The position numbers and the translations under genes were made by a program. The notes beneath the pieces are model-generated. The model ran no database searches. It saw nothing but the letters and a program-made list of their open reading frames with translations, and was not told the DNA's origin. Shown one piece after another: positions 51,837-63,935 of a stretch of 64,000 nucleotides of DNA. Position 1 is the first letter of the stretch. Each line of letters opens with the position of its first letter. Origin of the DNA: Symsagittifera roscoffensis (taxonomy: Eukaryota > Xenacoelomorpha > Acoela > Convolutidae). The stretch is from assembly GCF_963678635.1 (NCBI RefSeq), contig NC_087065.1:47372381-47436380 (forward strand), given 5' to 3'.

Positions 51837-52416
51837 TATATCAGGTGACAATAATTTTTATTTATCAGGTGAGATAAAAATTGACAGTTTCCGACAACTC
51901 AACACCACTTTGACCCATTAATGGGGTGGTCAGTCAATAAGCAGAATGGTCTAAGAGCAGAATGGATCCAAGGGCAAAAAAAAACAAAAATAATAATTTT
52001 TACAAGCCAATCGGTAAATTAAGTATAAGATTTGTAAATATTACCAAAGAAACGAATATTTTATGCATAAATTGAGTAATTTAATCACGATTTGAAAAAA
52101 TTCAATCTATAAACTTATTGAAATTATTCATTTCATGCATAGTTTATTCGTTTTCTTGGTTTTTTTACGATTCTAATAATTGTGTTATCAATTAGCCCGT
52201 ATAAACAAACAAAAAATTTTTTTCTGTTTTTCTGCTTTTGGACCCATTCTGCACTTGGACCATTCTACTTAATGCTCCGCCTCCCATTAATGGCTTAACA
52301 ACTTTTATTAACACCTCCGTGGTTTTCGTTTCAAAAACTAAGTTTTATTCGTTTCCAACCCAAACCATTTGACCACATATTGCATATCAACGTATACATG
52401 TGCGGATAGGATAACA

Positions 52417-53147
52417 CAATGTTGATTTAAATTATCCGGACAAAACGAACCAAACTTGAATTTTCAAATACTTTTTCTCATATTGGGTTAAGATTGGACA
52501 AAAAGTGGAGAGAACAAAAGTTGCTTAGAAATTCACCAGAATTAAAATGGTGCAATTCGTTCTGCAAAATTCTCAACCAAAATTTTACCCCAAAAATGGG
52601 TCATTTTGGCTTTTTTCAATTAATCAAGAATTACGCTGAAACTACTTTCTTATGTGATGAAAAATATATATCACAAGAAGCCTCTTACACAGCCCAACAA
52701 AGTTCTAGAAGGGTGAAATCTGCAAAACTTTGAGTAAATTGTTTAAAATTTGTTTTTAAGCAAAGATTTTTGGTTTTGTATCGTAAAAATTACGTTTCTT
52801 GACTATCACGCTAAGAAATTTTTCTTATCCAGGTTTTTGGAGATTCAACTTATCTACAACTTTGTTAGGCTGTGTAAGTGGCTTCTTGTGATATATTTTT
52901 GTCATCAATTAACAAAGTAGTTTCAGCGTAATTCTTGATTAATTGAAAAAAGCCGAAATGACCCAACTTTTGGGTAATATTTTGGTTGCGAATTTCGGAG
53001 AAATAATTGCACCATATTAATTCTGATGAAATTCTAAGCAACTTTTCTTCTCTTCATTTTTTGTCTAACCTTAACGCAATTTGAGAAAAACGTCTTTCAA
53101 AGCTTAAGTTTTGTTCATTTTGTCCGGATAATTTAAATCAGCACTGT
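52417..53147. mobile_element. Foldback Tc1/mariner-like MITE, copy 2
   Basis: The right end CAGCACTG plus TA gives a TIR beginning CAGTGCTG, as in Tc1-type elements. The left end is CAATGTTGATTTAAATTATC. The arms of ~310 bp are about 85% complementary (for example AAATTATCCGGACAAAA; ATCACAAGAAGCC/GGCTTCTTGTGAT), around a ~110 bp spacer. No transposase. Confidence 0.85.
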
Positions 53148-53308
53148 ATATAGAAACGGATAAGGCCTAGTTTTTAAAAGTTTATGATTAGTTTTTGCTT
53201 GAATGATTCAAGGGTAAACGTAATTAAGAGCTTATTCTTCCATAGCGACTGAGCTGGATTATTGATGTAATGAATTAATCAATTGATTCAATTGAACTGG
53301 ATTTCTGA

Positions 53309-53770
53309 TTAAACCAATTGGTTGAATATTCTATGCCATTCGTTACTACTTGTTTCCTTCCGTTTGTGAATATTATGCAACATGATGAAAGTTTTTCCTT
53401 TGACCGAGTGAACTGCTGTAAATCTTTGGCGTAACTTCAACATAGCCATCCTTGTTGTAGCGCCGTCCAAGCTCATCCCATTAAGCAGCCCATAAAGCGC
53501 AAACGGCGGTTTGTCAAAAGTGTTCAAGCATGAGCCCAGAAAGGCATCCTCCCATTTCCAAAAACAGTTCGACAAACTGAAATTATTGCTGGAGTTCAGA
53601 AGCCCGATGCAATGGAAGGGACATTTGGTCGTGATTTCCGGTAAGAAAGACGCTGAGAAAAAGTAGGCTATTCCTATGCAGTAGGGTGGGTATGAGTCCT
53701 CGCTGTAGTCATTGATTGAGACATTCCATTTTAGATTTTCCTGTTGGTCTTTATCATCTGGCCTGGCCAC
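53309..53770 (-). CDS. Glycosyltransferase family 31 (beta-1,3-type), single visible exon
   Basis: The minus-strand exon follows a TTCTAG acceptor (AG at 53772-53771) and runs 153 codons to a stop. It carries the C-terminal catalytic half of a beta-1,3-galactosyl/N-acetylglucosaminyltransferase: KWNVSINDYSEDSYPPYCIG (the KW.VS...YPPYxxG block), then WEDAFLGSCL, the EDxxxG motif with the probable catalytic Asp/Glu pair, and a Cys-containing tail. These are type II Golgi enzymes. The N-terminal membrane anchor and the DxD metal site must be on upstream exons, which I cannot find in 53.8-64 kb; they may lie past the window edge. It could instead be an exon of an abandoned gene, but the frame is clean. 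Confidence 0.7.
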   Translation of the reverse strand: MARPDDKDQQENLKWNVSINDYSEDSYPPYCIGIAYFFSASFLPEITTKCPFHCIGLLNSSNNFSLSNCFWKWEDAFLGSCLNTFDKPPFALYGLLNGMSLDGATTRMAMLKLRQRFTAVHSVKGKTFIMLHNIHKRKETSSNEWHRIFNQLV

Positions 53771-54730
53771 CTAGAATTGGTTGTATACGCAATCAAGAGT
53801 ATGCGACGGCTGGGTACGCAGTGCATAATTTTTCGACACCTTTTTGCGGCGATACTTGATTAAAAGATAACTGAAAATATATATTTTTTCGATTTGTCAG
53901 TTACATTTGGTTTTCAAGACGATTTTCAATACTTTCAGTGCTGAAATAATCTTAAAACAGCAAAATAGTTTACTTACAATTTTAGTCTCCAAACCTGAAG
54001 CAGGGTTTCAATGCTTTTATAAAATGCACTGAGTTTGGGCCTGATTTTTTCAAAACTTATTCGCAGTAGATAGTATGTTGAATTATATGAGTAATTTTGA
54101 AGTTCTTTAATTTTTTTAGAGAAATTCGATTGCTCTTTTTTCTTCATATAGCTTTCGGCCAATTAAAAAAGTATTCTGTTATCAAGCCTGCGTTCATATT
54201 GTTCGTGTAATTTTTAAAACTGTACTTTTACGTCAGATGTTAAAACTGTATTTTGACGTCAAAAAAAAATCTTATCGATGAGGCAGCACTGGTCCCACAA
54301 CAGAATAAATGTCCCCCCTTATTTTTCATAATGTTGTAAAACTTGGCCTTATCAACAAAAAAAAGTTCTGTTCTTTAGCAAGACTTTAAAAAATAGCGGT
54401 CGAAACCGGTCTGAAAGGGGTCGTTTTGTTATGTTGATTCGGAAAATTTATTAGCAATTTGCAAGCAGTCGGAATTTTGTCATTAGGGAATCTTAAATTC
54501 TTTCACGTTAACGACATGATGCAAAGAGATAAGAGTCTTAGAAAAAAATAGTCCGGGACCAGAATTTCTAAATGATGGGAACCGGCGCTAATCGGAATGA
54601 ATATGCCTGCAATTAGCAAGCATTGACAAAACGGTTTTCTAGACTTTTTTGGCGAGTTGGCAACTTTTTAACATAGTCACTCCAATCACTTGAATTCTTG
54701 GTTCATTTTGAATTCAAGCTTGTAAGCGTC
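53771..54730. other. Non-coding region (possibly intron of the GT31 gene)
   Basis: AT-rich. No exon with GT31 features is recognised, and no repeat stands out. Confidence 0.35.
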
Positions 54731-54734
54731 TCCG

Positions 54735-55045
54735 GCACACTTAGACTGAAGGAAACCAATTCGCTTGGGGCGGTAAATTTGCTGGTTTCAATACTGACCA
54801 GTACCTGTTTTTTTGTGGAACGGAAAAACTCCGTTTCAAAAAAATGTCGGCTTGTGATTAGTCTGCTTATGTTTGGCCGGCTTATTTGCCACATAATAGA
54901 TTTTTTCTTGCTGTATGCATTTTTCATTGCAGTTGCTTTTTATGTTTTCTTTTACTCTTGCAAATTTCATTTTATGATTCTTGACTTCGTATAATTTCCT
55001 TGTGTTTTTTTGCTTAAAATTATTTTGGCCGAAATGCTTTCGGCT
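54735..55045 (+). repeat. tRNA-headed SINE, copy 3
   Basis: Head AATTCGCTTGGGGCGGTAAA...GGTTTCAATACTG, then GTCTGCTTATGTTTGGCCGG, CTTATTTGCCACATAATAGA, TTGCTGTATGCA, TTCATTGCAGTTGC and TATTTTGGCCGA. Aligns from end to end with 40414-40735. Confidence 0.75.
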
Positions 55046-56599
55046 TTTATATTTTTGGCTTACTAACCTAATTTTGGGTCGTTTCGAAAAAATTATATTT
55101 TGTATGCTTTTCTTCCAATCGCACAAAACATTAAAAATAGTTACAGATTAAAATTTATATTTCTAAATTTGTCATGACAACAATTTTTCAGTTGCTCGAT
55201 AGAATTTGTTTTTCAGATTTTAATTGAACGCCGTCAAATGTGTTTCGAGGGAAACTTAGCCTGTATGCTTTCTTTCAGATCGCAAAAAATGTTTAAGCTA
55301 TCAGAGCAGAATTTTTAGTTGAAAATTTTTCGTGACTAAATTTTTTTTCTGCACGAATTGTTTTTTGAATAGTCCGCGTACTTAGTGGTTCTTCTTTCCT
55401 TTCCTGTCAGCTAGCATGAAATGCTCTTTTTATGCGCTGTAACCGGATTCTAGACTTTCTAGTAAATCATTAATATGCATAGTGTTCAATTAAAATTTTA
55501 CAAAGTATACATTCATTCTAGTTTTTATTTGATGTACCAAAAGCTTTAATAATACCTTTTTTATTTTTTTATTTTTTATTAGTTTTTCTGGCTTTTTTCA
55601 GTTTTTGTGAAATTTTGTAATTTTTTTAGAACTTTTGAGGCCTATGTATGAAAACTATTCTTGGTTTTTTCTTTTTTTGTTTTATATTAGGAACCAGCTT
55701 TAAGTATATCTTCCTCTTTTTTTCTTGTAACTTTCTGATAGTTTGGTTCTTTTAGTTCCTTTTTCCATTTTTGGGTTATGGTGAAGTGAAACTGTCATTG
55801 CCGTTGACATAACATTTAAAAAAATTATTGTTCTAAAATTATAAGCAAATTTCAACAAAATTGAAAAAATATACTGACAGAAAATGACTAATTCTTGAAG
55901 TTTGGTGTATATTTTAAATGATTTTTCCTTTGATTTTTTAAAATATGCATTGTGTGTTTTTAAGTATGGATAGGGTTCAAGAAACTAATCAAAGACATGT
56001 TATTTTCTTTGTCTTTTCACATGTTTTTTCAAAATTGAACTTAAAATTACATGTTTTTTGTTCAACTTTGCATTGTTTTATTCAGTTTTTGGTTGTGTTT
56101 CCTTTGAAATCAAAATGTTCGTTCATTTAAAAAAAAATAAGTTTCATCGTTTTGCAATTTCCTCACAATCTTGAAAGGTCTTTGATTTGATTTTATGATT
56201 CAGTTTTTTTGTTCAGGCTACTTTTTGCATTTAAAGTTCAATTTTGTGGCATTATGTTTTGTAATAGATAACTAGATTGGTTTTTGCTGGAAACAACTCT
56301 TTCTAAATGTTCTTAACTTCTTGAATTAATGTTTTACTTCAAAAATTGAAAAGAAAAAAAATTTAAAAAATTCGAAAATTTTTTTTTGTTTCAAATTTTT
56401 TAGTTTAGTTTTGCCGTTTGTAGACTATTGTAGTCGTTTATGCTTGATTCACTTAATTTCTACGCGCTTGTACAGTTAAATCATCATACGGCAAAAAAAG
56501 ACACTAATTTGATGAAAAAAAGGTGTTTTTTTTTTCTTAGAATGTGGTCTGTGCTGTGCTTCTGCCACATCAATCGGCTATCCGTGTTGAATCTTTGCG

Positions 56600-56940
56600 A
56601 CTTCCAGGTTTCTTTGCACTTGGTCCAGAGGTAACTCCTTTGTCTTAGTGATTTTCATCCGGGCAGGAGCTTTTTTTCAGTATGTATAATTTTGAAAAAA
56701 ATTTCCAGTTAGCATTGAAATATTGGCTTTCGTTTGTTTGCTTAAGTTTTGTCAGCTTAAATTCCTTATCATAGATTTTTATTTTGGTTTAGGCAAACAT
56801 CACGTTAATTGCAGGTGTTGTTTATTTAGATTCAGGGTGGACATGAAACATTTTATAAGTTTTTTTTTATAAAATAAAATTTTTTCGTATCAACTGGTTT
56901 CTGCTCGAAGATTGTCGTTTTTTTATGCTTCGTAAAATTG
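56600..56940 (+). repeat. tRNA-headed SINE, copy 4
   Basis: Head CACTTGGTCCAGAGGTAACT, then TTTGCTTAAGTTTTGTCAGC, ACATCACGTTAATTGCAGG, and a 3' module with GTTTCTGCTCGAAGATTGTCG as in the 42.7-43.2 kb copy. Confidence 0.65.
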
Positions 56941-57189
56941 GTTCCCTTGCTTAGTAAAAACTCAAAAGTGTTGCTTGGCCGTTTAGCGTATAATTTTTTT
57001 TTGATTAAAACAGGTAATTTGAAAATGTATGGGATTGGGTTTTTTTATATTTCATGTTTTTGAGACGCTGTGAAAAGTCTCAAAAACTGCACTTGTCGTT
57101 TTCATAAAAGGAGTATCAAAGAAAATACCGCCTAATCCCCTGTATGTTTGCATACTCTTTTAGTATTTGTTTTCTTCAATCTTTATGTA

Positions 57190-57880
57190 CAGCCTTCAAG
57201 AATGTCTATGGGGGACTTTGACCCATAATTTTGGATTTTTATCGTTTTGTCGAAAACTAGTAATCTAAGTCTGAGTTATTGCACTCAACTGATAAAACAG
57301 CTGGTAAAACGCTTCCTTGTTCAAAATTTTCTTGTGGAATACTTCTTTGCGTACGCAACTAAGTAAAAAAAAATTACTAAAAATTAATGGCCCTCGGAAA
57401 CGTCACGTCAAAATTTTGATTTATGACCGATTTCTGAAAAGTTTTTCTTTTTTTCACGAAAACGACCCTCCCACATCTGATTTTCTGAGATTAAATGAAG
57501 TTACGGGATTCGTGATATTTTGCTGCAGAAATGGTTACGCATAATTATTTTTTTGCGCAAAAAGCTATGATTCTCGGCAATGTCAAATGTTTGATTTGTT
57601 GACCGTTTTTGACCTTTTCTCGATAACCAGACCCCAACAAATATGATATCACCGATTTAGGTGAAACAACATTTTGTTTAAAGCCTACTTTTATAAGTGG
57701 TTGAAATCAACCTTTTTTAGTAAAAAATCATGGCCTTCAAAAAAGTCAAAGACATGAAACTTTTGGGAAAGCTTTTGAGTTTACTTGAAAACTACCGCAC
57801 CAGTTATCAGGTGAAGTATTCAATTGAGAAACCCGGTTTTGGAAATGTTCTCTACGATAGCGGCGACGACCTGTTTTTTG
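57190..57880. repeat. Degenerate tandem array A, locus 2
   Basis: Units resemble those at 46.3-47.6 kb: ATGGCCCTCGGAAACGTCA...TTTTGATTTATGACC...CACGAAAACGACCCTCCCACA, then TCTCGGCAATGTCAAATG...GACCGTTTTTGACC, and a third around 57730. Confidence 0.65.
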
Positions 57881-58559
57881 CAAAATAAAAGTTATGAATT
57901 GTGTTTGGGAGAATCCATTGTCTCAAAAATTTGCACTCTCACTTTTTTATTTGTGAAGTTTCTGAGGCAAGTTTAGTTTTTGAAATTATGCATTTCTCAC
58001 TGCATTATCTTAACAAATTCAAAAGATCAAACAAAAACCTCCTTTTTTAGCTGAGCCAGTAGTTGTCTTTCATCGAGAAACAAATATTTTTCAGCTTGTG
58101 TTGTATTGCAAGTGACACCAAGCTCCGCTCCGTCTGTGTTGTATTTGTAGCATGCTGTAGACGCTCTTGACCTTTTATCTCGCTATATTTTTTTAGTTAA
58201 TCTGGGCGACAAGTTTTTAAATCCGTTTTTTCCTATAACTTTTTTTGCCTGATTTTGAAAAGTTGGTAGTAGCGTAACGAATGAGAATTATTATTTTGAA
58301 TGAGTACATTTCATCAGCGTTAATTTCTTATTTTAAAAAACCTTTCTTGCGGTTGATTCAAGATTCTTGTCCTTTAAAACAGCTCGGGCAAATTTGTCCG
58401 TAATCTTTCAGAAGTGATAATCTTTAAAGTAGACTTCTTATTTAAATTCTTAATTGATTTCATTAGTGGCTTCGAACAAACGTGTTGCATCTAACTATTT
58501 ATTCAAAAATAGGTTGCGTTTTTAGAAGCTCGTATGATAAAAAATTTTCGGTTCTTTGA

Positions 58560-58626
58560 TTTTTGATTTGTGCAATTGGGTCGGTAAATCGGATCTTTTT
58601 GATTTGTGCAATTGGGTCGGTAAATT
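58560..58626. repeat. Two-copy direct repeat
   Basis: TGATTTGTGCAATTGGGTCG plus GTAAAT occurs twice about 38 bp apart. On the minus strand it makes a short repeated peptide in an otherwise unsupported ORF. Confidence 0.85.
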
Positions 58627-59918
58627 GAAAAACACGCCCAAGATTTGCTTTCCGACAATGTGATTGAAACAATGAGAAAAAAGTCTAGGCTATGAAACAA
58701 TTAACGTGGGCAAAACGTTCAGGCTGAAAACTCACCTTAGGTTCAAGCTTGCACCGTCCTCCATAAACTCCTTCAGTCTATAACAAAAAAATAGCCAATG
58801 GAAAGCTAGCAAATTGATCAAAAACAAGGAAAATGAAAAAAAAGTACTTAAAATATTTTTCACTTTTTTTTCAATTTTTTAAAAATATATCAGCATTTCA
58901 TAGAATCTAGGAAAACTGGGTCAAGGGGTAAAATTTTTATTCCGCTGGCCAATCAAAAGATTGAAATCTACTTTTGAAACTAGATGTAATTCACGTTTTT
59001 TCGCGCCATGTCGGCTTCTGTAATTGGAGAGTGCAATTTACCTATTCTTAGTAAATGATTTTTAATGAAACTCAAAAAATGTATATTTACCTGAGTGCAT
59101 TCAGAAATGAGTAGTTAATACAGCAATTTAAAGCTTTTACCGAAAAACAAGTAAAACAAACTAAGTTTCATCAAGACCCATTTAAATGAAGATCAGTGAG
59201 TTCGTTTAGAATGAAAAAAAATCATAAAAACATATATAGGAAGGAGCAGTGGCGGATTTAGGGGGAGGGGCAGTGGGAATGAGGCAAATGCTTTCCCCTT
59301 TCTCAAGGATTCGACCTCTTGATTACCCAAATGCTTTGGCTGGTTGACCCTTAAATTTTCAAATTGCCTTGAGTGCCAATATAATCTATTTTTGAGGGGA
59401 ACACGCGCGCCAAGAAAAACGATTTTTTGGTCAAAATTGTCCAAAAAGTGTCGAAAATTTTTTTTTTTGGCTTGATTTTTTCCGAAAAAAAAATTGGCCC
59501 AAAAAAGAGTAGTTTTAGTGATATTTTAGAGTTCGGAAAATTAATTTGGTCAACCTAAAAAAACTACGACAAAATTTTCAATTATTTTTTGAAAATTCGC
59601 CCCATTCGAGAAAATTCTAGATGCACCCCTGTGTGGTAGTCTTCAATACATTCATTGACTCACAAAAAAAAAACGGGATATGCGGTGCAGCTTTATTAGC
59701 AGCTGGTTTTCCTTGTTTGTGGAAACACACACAATTACCATTCAAAATACACTTTTTCCGCTTCCTAAAAAAGTTTAAAACTGAGAAATTATACAGTTCC
59801 ATTTAAAAAAGCGTTTTCTCTTCTTTTGGCTCACTGAAACATTGGCATTCTTTTTTGTTTTGGTATCTTTGGCATATGGTACTTCTGGGCATACAATTTT
59901 TGTCCAGCGACCCTACTA

Positions 59919-60117
59919 TTACGAGGCCAAACTGTGCACTGGATAGGCGCACAATTTTGTGTCTGTATGTTCCTGGATTCCAGAGCCAAGTCTTCAAACA
60001 TGACAAAATCTTGTCGGAACAATCAAAGAGAATGATAGAACAAAAAAAGAAAAATTGGAGCGCCCTTGTCGCGGAATCCGCTCACAGTTCACAAAATACA
60101 CAGTTTGGCCTCGTAAT
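59919..60117. repeat. Inverted repeat, ~19-bp arms
   Basis: ATTACGAGGCCAAACTGTG (about 59920-59938) faces CACAGTTTGGCCTCGTAAT (about 60099-60117). The sequence between has no clear protein similarity. Confidence 0.75.
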
Positions 60118-61244
60118 GAAACTTATTCTAAAAAAGGTCATTGGAGCAAAGTTCAGTAAACTAGCGTAAGAGTCGCCAGTTGCGCCGTAACTGATCTTTT
60201 TGATTGATTTCTTTGTAGACTCCGGAGCATCCATTTAATTATAGTAAAACTCAAATTTAACACCTCTGGATAGATTAGAAATTTTTTCAAGTAAACTGTC
60301 ATTACTAACAGACTCTTAGAAAAGTGTCAATGAGACTGAAACATAAACTGATTTTTCTCGCTTTTGGGGGGAGGGGGGATTTTCAATTTTCCTCCTTTTT
60401 AAATTTTTCATCTGTGAGCGCCTATTTGAATTGAACTTTGACGCTGTAAACTCTACATTCAATTTTGTAATACATCTACAACAATTTTGCGTCTCGAATC
60501 CGCGCGAGACTTGTGCATTCTTTTTGCAAACTAGAAATTTTCAGCCTTTTCGATTTATCGCTTATCAATTTAACTTTGTCGGCTGAGTTCCCATAGCCCA
60601 AGTTTTTTTTAAAGTTTCAGCTTTCGCATGTAGTCCTGAATGAGCTTTCTTAAAATATGTTGAGCTACAAATACATTTAAGGAATATTAGCATTTTTTTT
60701 GCAAAAAACTTCAAATAAATTTTTCAAACAAAGATTTTTAAATAAATTTTATTGATTTTTTGCATTTTTTTTGTAAGTTTTCTATGTTACAGACAATTTA
60801 ATTTAAGAATCACGTCGGTTTTCTAATTTTTTGTAACGTTTTTTTTTGAAAAAAAAAACACTTATGAAGTTTTTCTCTTCAGTTTTTGATTTGTTTATTC
60901 ATTCGCTTTTAATCCTAGTCATTTGGTTTTGTATTGCTTGCGCTGCAAAACTCAAATTAGCCGCTATTATTAATTTCAAGAAGCTTTAATAATTGACATT
61001 TTTGATGAAACCAACCCAATTTGACAAAGCTGTATCAATAGGTAGTTTGTTTATTCTGCTGGAAAATCTAACAACTTATTTGTAATTGGTAGCTAAAAAC
61101 CAAAAAATATTTCTCTTATGCGCCATCGGTTTTTTCATTATTGAAGAGCGTTTTTTGTCTCCTTCTTTGCGAATTGTTTTGAATTGAACTTAAAAATACA
61201 TCAAAAGTCAAATGGTGAAAAATCTTTTTTGAGCGTAAAAAAAC

Positions 61245-61865
61245 CTAATTGGACGCCGCTACCGAATCTAGACCCAAGTTACGTAAACGCGTCAAATTTT
61301 TCATTTTGGAAAGTCCGGCCGACATAAAGTCGGGAGAGTCGCGGCGTAGGTCATGAAACTGCGCTGCATCTGGATTCAGACCTAATTTGCATAATCGTGG
61401 CAAGAGTTTATGTTTTGAAAAACTTGACACAAAGTCGAGCCATGGGACGCAAAAATTGCGTCATGCGTCGCAAAAGTCTAGACAACCAAAGATTTGGTCG
61501 CAAAATGTAGACATGAAGGCCCTAAACTCTGAGTTTACAGGAGACTGGACATTTAAACGTCTGGAATTTGAGTCTGGACAGTTAAACGTCTGGAAATTGT
61601 AGTATATACTTTTGTTACTTCAAGTGCAGACTTTTGCTTTTATGCGTGTATTTTTCACAATTCTATGGCTAGACTTTCGCGACTTTTTGTCCAGAGGTTT
61701 GCGACACACTTTTGGTACGCGCAGACTTTCGCGACGGACGGTGCGACTATCACGGTCCACAATGCGGCTTTCCAGGCTCAAACACTCGGCGCTACTTTTC
61801 AGTTTGGGTCTATATTCAGATCTGGTGCTACTATCAAAGTCTGGAAGGTCGCCCCGAGCTTTCAT
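61245..61865. repeat. CpG-richer patch with reiterated short motif
   Basis: It stands out from AT-rich flanks. AGACTTTCGCGAC occurs at 61671-61683 and 61723-61735, with several looser relatives on both strands (for example CGTCGCAAAAGTCTAGACA near 61467, and TAAACGTCTGGAA twice near 61553-61600). The overlapping ORFs here are not convincing. Confidence 0.5.
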
Positions 61866-61999
61866 AGTCTCCTAAACAAAACTATCAGAAAGTTCAAAAA
61901 TTTGAATTTTAAAAAGCTACCTAAATTCTTTGCGAAAACGTTTAGTACATCCCCGCATATTTTTTAAGTTTTCCACTGAGTGTTCACAATAATTGAAAA

Positions 62000-63110
62000 C
62001 TGAACTACAATTGCATACCTGAACTCTGTCAGCTTTTGGTCTCTCGGGTTGTACCGTTTTGTCTCTCAGAGCTTTTCTGAGGCGCTGAAAAAAGCCAAAA
62101 CTCGAGAAGACAATTATTCCAAAAAAAAATTTACCAATCGGTAATGTTTCATATCTTCATGATGCAGATGAAAAGGGTGAGAGGGTTTCAGTGTTTTTAT
62201 ATTTTTGCTCAAAAATGCAAAAAAAATCAAAAAAACTTCGACTGCAGACTTTTCCGGGCTCGCGCAAAACGCTATTGAAAATCTTTTTATCCATTTTCTA
62301 TTGCGCTGCATTCGTGTTTTTAAAAAAAAACAGCAAGTGAAACACGAAGTTTTAGGATAGTTTTTTAAAGTAATGTTTTGACCAAAAATTGTGTTTTTTT
62401 AAAATAATCACACTCAAAAAATGAACAATTTCGTTGCAAATATGGCTTAAAAGTTAAAGCTGGTCAATTGAGTGAAATTTGATGTAGTCAAATGAACCCT
62501 CGGGAGCGAAAAAGGTTCAAATCCCTGAAAAAACAGGGCCATTCACCTCCCTCCAACCGATTCTTTTCTGTGAAAGATCGATCAAAAATCAATCAAACCC
62601 GCCATTCAGCCACATATGCATGACATTCTTAGCAACGACCTTCTTAATGTTTGATTTGTAGAGTACTGGGGCAGATCTACATTTTTCTCGAACATTTTTT
62701 GGACTTTATTTTATGATCAACCAGATTTATGTTCCAAAAAACCTCTCAAAACAATACCAAGACTTTAAACTTCCAATATCTTTTTGCCCATTCTTGTTTT
62801 TTTTTGTTCCTGCTTCTTTATTTTTTTTGCTTTTTTTCGTGCTTCACCTTATAATTTGTATATATTGGCGCTTTTAGAAAAAATATGTCGGTATGGTTAA
62901 AAATGAATGTCTTACAATATTTCGAAAAAATTTTTTGTGGTGATCTAATTTATTCTTGCATATCGTTTTTTCTTACCCGTGCAATAAGCAAGGATTTTGC
63001 GAATGGGTACTAGACTTTTTTCCCGTAACTAAATTTTTTCACATAATTCGAACGTGAAAATGCTACATGTGTCTCATTTATTTCTTAAATGTTTTTAGAA
63101 AATTAAATGA
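62000..63110. other. Non-coding AT-rich region
   Basis: Nothing identifiable beyond T/A runs and a weak tRNA-like B-box (AAGGTTCAAATCCC) near 62512. Confidence 0.4.
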
Positions 63111-63114
63111 TTTT

Positions 63115-63310
63115 GTAGCTCCCTGGTGCATTTAGTCCACAGGTAACAAGCGCGTCTGAGGCGGCAACCGTCTTAGATTCAAATATGACCAAGATCTCGG
63201 CTTATTGTTTTTCTGCTAATGCATTGTCAGCTATGTCGCAATATAGTGGAATTCTCTGGTGCGACTTGTGACTTTTCATTGTAGCCGGAACTTTTGATTT
63301 CGCCTTTAAC
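63115..63310 (+). repeat. tRNA-headed SINE, copy 5
   Basis: Head TTTAGTCCACAGGTAACAAG...TAGATTCAAATATG, then CTGCTAATGCATTGTCAGC, TATGTCGCAATAT and TTTTCATTGTAGCCGG. A further partial core (GGTTGGCTTAATTGCCACGC) follows at about 63489. Confidence 0.6.
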
Positions 63311-63861
63311 AGTTTCGCTTATATTTTATAGGCATAGCGAACTAATTTTGCAATCATTTATGGGAAAAGTAGACTTTGATACCCATGCGTGTTTCTGGAG
63401 GGGGAGCAAAAAAATTTAGAATTTATTTCATTACCGCTTCTTTTCCATTACCACAACTTTGCATGAGAATCAGCATGAGCTTTAAAAAATGGGTTGGCTT
63501 AATTGCCACGCGATAAAGGTTGCTGAGTGGTTGCTCAAGGCCAGCAATTGGGTTTATGGTTGTGTCTTTCTTACATTGATTATCATTGCGAAAAAAACTC
63601 TATTTTTTGTAATTTATTTCAGTTTTTATCAATTTAGTGGCTTTTCTTTGATTTTCTGTCTGCTAGCTTACACTGCTGCGTTTGTGTGATTTTTTTGCAA
63701 TTAGCAAGCGTTTTTAAATAGAAATCAGCCTTTTTTTGATTTAGCAACTTGTTAACAATGCCACTAGAAGCACTTGATAGGTTAGTTTATACCGCAATGA
63801 TTGAGAGAACATAGCTCCACTTCTGCTACGTAATGTAAGCTAAAGTAAAATGAGCATTCTG

Positions 63862-63935
63862 CTTATTTTGTGTAGTGGTAATAAACATGCTTGAAACTAC
63901 GTTGCCTTTGGGTTCGGGTTCCAGTCGGGATCTGT
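63862..63935 (+). repeat. tRNA-like sequence (SINE head)
   Basis: TGTGTAGTGGTAATAAACATG and GGGTTCCAGTCGGGATC have A/B-box character; TTTCGGCCATTTT follows near the window edge, probably the start of another SINE copy. Confidence 0.45.

Noticed and set aside
53974-54162. Minus-strand ORF as an upstream GT31 exon
   Set aside because: No DxD or other GT31 block, and no plausible donor in frame with the 53770 exon.
54698-54994. 98-codon ORF as a gene
   Set aside because: It lies wholly within a SINE copy that recurs at 40.4 kb with different frames.
58503-58700. Minus-strand ORF with a repeated peptide
   Set aside because: The peptide repeat is just a 38-bp DNA direct repeat in AT-rich DNA.
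59855-60169. 104-codon ORF as a gene
   Set aside because: Its sequence spans the two arms of an inverted repeat and shows no protein-like pattern or homology.
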